A DNA stretch of 64,000 nucleotides, taken from positions 1-64,000 of the forward strand of contig NZ_MLCE01000012.1 in assembly GCF_002300165.1 (NCBI RefSeq), in the 5' to 3' direction. Source of the stretch: Streptomyces sp. Tue6028. Lineage in GTDB: Bacteria; Actinomycetota; Actinomycetes; Streptomycetales; Streptomycetaceae. The position numbers were made by a program, and so were the translations under genes. Under the pieces are notes generated by a model. The model saw only the letters and a list, made by a program, of their open reading frames with translations, made no database searches and was not told where the DNA came from. This document shows positions 63,283 to 64,000 of the stretch, piece after piece. Positions within the stretch are counted from its first letter, which is position 1; each line of letters opens with the position of its first letter.

Positions 63283-63319
63283 TGCCGGGTGCCGCCGCGC
63301 GGTGCGGCGGCACCCGGCA
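63283..63319. terminator. Bidirectional hairpin between convergent genes
   Basis: Perfect 16-bp stem TGCCGGGTGCCGCCGC (63283-63298) with its complement at 63304-63319 and a five-nt loop. It lies between the HTH_42 gene and the convergent 102-aa gene. Confidence 0.85.
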
Positions 63320-63326
63320 GCGGGCG

Positions 63327-63635
63327 TCAGCGGGCGTACTTCATCAGCGCGCGCACCATGTGGCACGTCGTGTCGGACGGCGCGTGGACGCCGATGAGTT
63401 CCGCGGTGCTTCGTATCGTCTCGTTGCGGGCCTGGTTCGGCACGTAGACGCCGGAGTCGAGCAGGGCGATGGCCAGACGCATCGCCTTGAGCCGGCGGTT
63501 GTGCGTGACGTACCACTCGCGGGGGCGGCCCGGCGGCAGCGGGCGCTTCTCCACGGGCTCGTACGGCAGGTCCAGCAGGACCGCCCTCCTGGACGTGGAC
63601 TGGGTGGGCAGCGGCTTCAGTGCGGCAGCGGGCAC
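63327..63635 (-). CDS. Conserved hypothetical protein (102 aa)
   Basis: A basic soluble protein containing LPPGRPREWYVTHNRRLKAM and a C-terminal DTTCHMVRALMKYAR. No domain is recognised. An ATG at 63641 overlaps the AGGAGG ribosome site with no spacing; GTG at 63635 (VPAAALKP) is six nt from that site and is the better start. It diverges from the arsC-like gene. Confidence 0.78.
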   Translation of the reverse strand: MPAAALKPLPTQSTSRRAVLLDLPYEPVEKRPLPPGRPREWYVTHNRRLKAMRLAIALLDSGVYVPNQARNETIRSTAELIGVHAPSDTTCHMVRALMKYAR

Positions 63636-63799
63636 AGGCATCCTCCTGTCGCGGTCAGGGAGCCGTCCGGACGCCCCGGCGACACCCTCGAACACTGCTT
63701 CTATTCTACTGCCGGGCACTGACAAAAGCCGCTGGCCACAGGGCTCTTGGGGACCCCGTGACGCCTGGGGAAACCGATGTCTGGCGTACCGTGTGCGGC

Positions 63800-64000
63800 A
63801 TGGAGATCTGGATCAATCCGGCCTGTTCGAAGTGCCGCAGCGCGCTCACCCTGCTCGACGCCGAGGGCGCGGACTACACCGTCCGCCGCTACCTGGAGGA
63901 CGTGCCCACCGAGGACGAGATCCGCGAGGTGCTCGACCGGCTGGGACTGGAGCCGTGGGACATCACACGCACCCAGGAGGCCGACGCCAAGGAGCTGGGG
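63800..64000 (+). CDS. ArsC/Spx-family reductase, N-terminal part (runs off the right edge)
   Basis: The first 67 codons encode MEIWINPACSKCRSALTLL, a thioredoxin-like start with a CxxC in the ArsC family position, then YLEDVPTEDEIREVL. It may be an arsenate reductase or an Spx-like regulator; the C-terminal residues that would decide lie outside the window. There is no ribosome site and TACCGT ends seven nt before the ATG, so it is probably leaderless. Confidence 0.85.
   Translation, partial: MEIWINPACSKCRSALTLLDAEGADYTVRRYLEDVPTEDEIREVLDRLGLEPWDITRTQEADAKELG

Noticed and set aside
1..64000. tRNA, rRNA, insertion sequence or prophage genes
   Set aside because: No cloverleaf-type sequence, ribosomal sequence, transposase or phage structural gene was recognised on either strand.

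Overview
The window is a 64 kb piece of a very GC-rich chromosome with strong third-position G/C bias, frequent GTG starts and many tail-to-head overlaps. Its gene content is that of an actinomycete, almost certainly Streptomyces: GlnR boxes in front of glnA, PspAA/PspAB partners of PspA, DUF3043 and DUF4191 proteins, a MarP-type protease and an NsdA-like regulator. From memory, the order ctaD-ctaC ... nadA ... pspA ... cobU/cobT/cobS ... pepA-lpd-sucB ... aceE ... lipB-lipA ... glnA matches the conserved core of Streptomyces chromosomes. I see no tRNA, rRNA, CRISPR array, prophage or intact insertion sequence.

Layout. 0-4 kb: start of the cytochrome oxidase operon (ctaD, ctaC), a cysteine desulfurase fused to a TusA domain, and a PfkB sugar/nucleoside kinase. 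4-8 kb: a membrane-anchored protein, an A-type Fe-S carrier (erpA) and quinolinate synthase (nadA), the last two divergent across a perfect inverted repeat. 8-11 kb: a two-component system whose neighbour is an in-frame internally deleted remnant of an RND exporter. 11-16 kb: pspAA-pspA, a DUF3043 membrane protein, a methyltransferase that appears to start at CTG, and a secreted HtrA-like protease. 15.7-24 kb: three late cobalamin genes (cobU fused to a metallo-beta-lactamase-like domain, cobT, cobS), interspersed with a methyltransferase and an MprF-like lipid aminoacyltransferase.

24.7-30.6 kb holds the most interesting locus. Four leftward genes encode a secreted Agd3-like polysaccharide deacetylase, a PelF-like GT4 glycosyltransferase, a protein with about 12 membrane segments and a spherulin-4 (Sph3/GH135-like) protein. 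Together they resemble a minimal Pel or galactosaminogalactan exopolysaccharide system.

31-41 kb: leucyl aminopeptidase, then the pyruvate/2-oxoacid dehydrogenase genes lpd (E3), sucB (E2) and, after a lipoprotein and a GntR regulator, aceE (E1). A perfect 17-bp palindrome lies in the presumed aceE promoter. 41-50 kb: mixed genes including a WYL regulator, a peptidoglycan-recognition amidase divergent from a MarP-like protease, a GNAT acetyltransferase whose stop codon lies in a short tandem array, an epimerase, an FAD oxidoreductase and an NsdA-like TPR regulator. 50-56 kb: lipoate synthesis (lipB, lipA), which serves the E2 protein encoded upstream, then a conserved 65-aa protein, DUF4191, RDD and glnA with GlnR boxes. 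56-64 kb: htpX-pspAB (the other half of the Psp module), DUF1269, an alpha/beta hydrolase, DUF2252, a lipoprotein, an HTH_42 protein and the start of an ArsC-family gene.

At least seven genes have a TANNNT hexamer 6-8 nt before the start codon and no Shine-Dalgarno sequence, which suggests leaderless transcripts.
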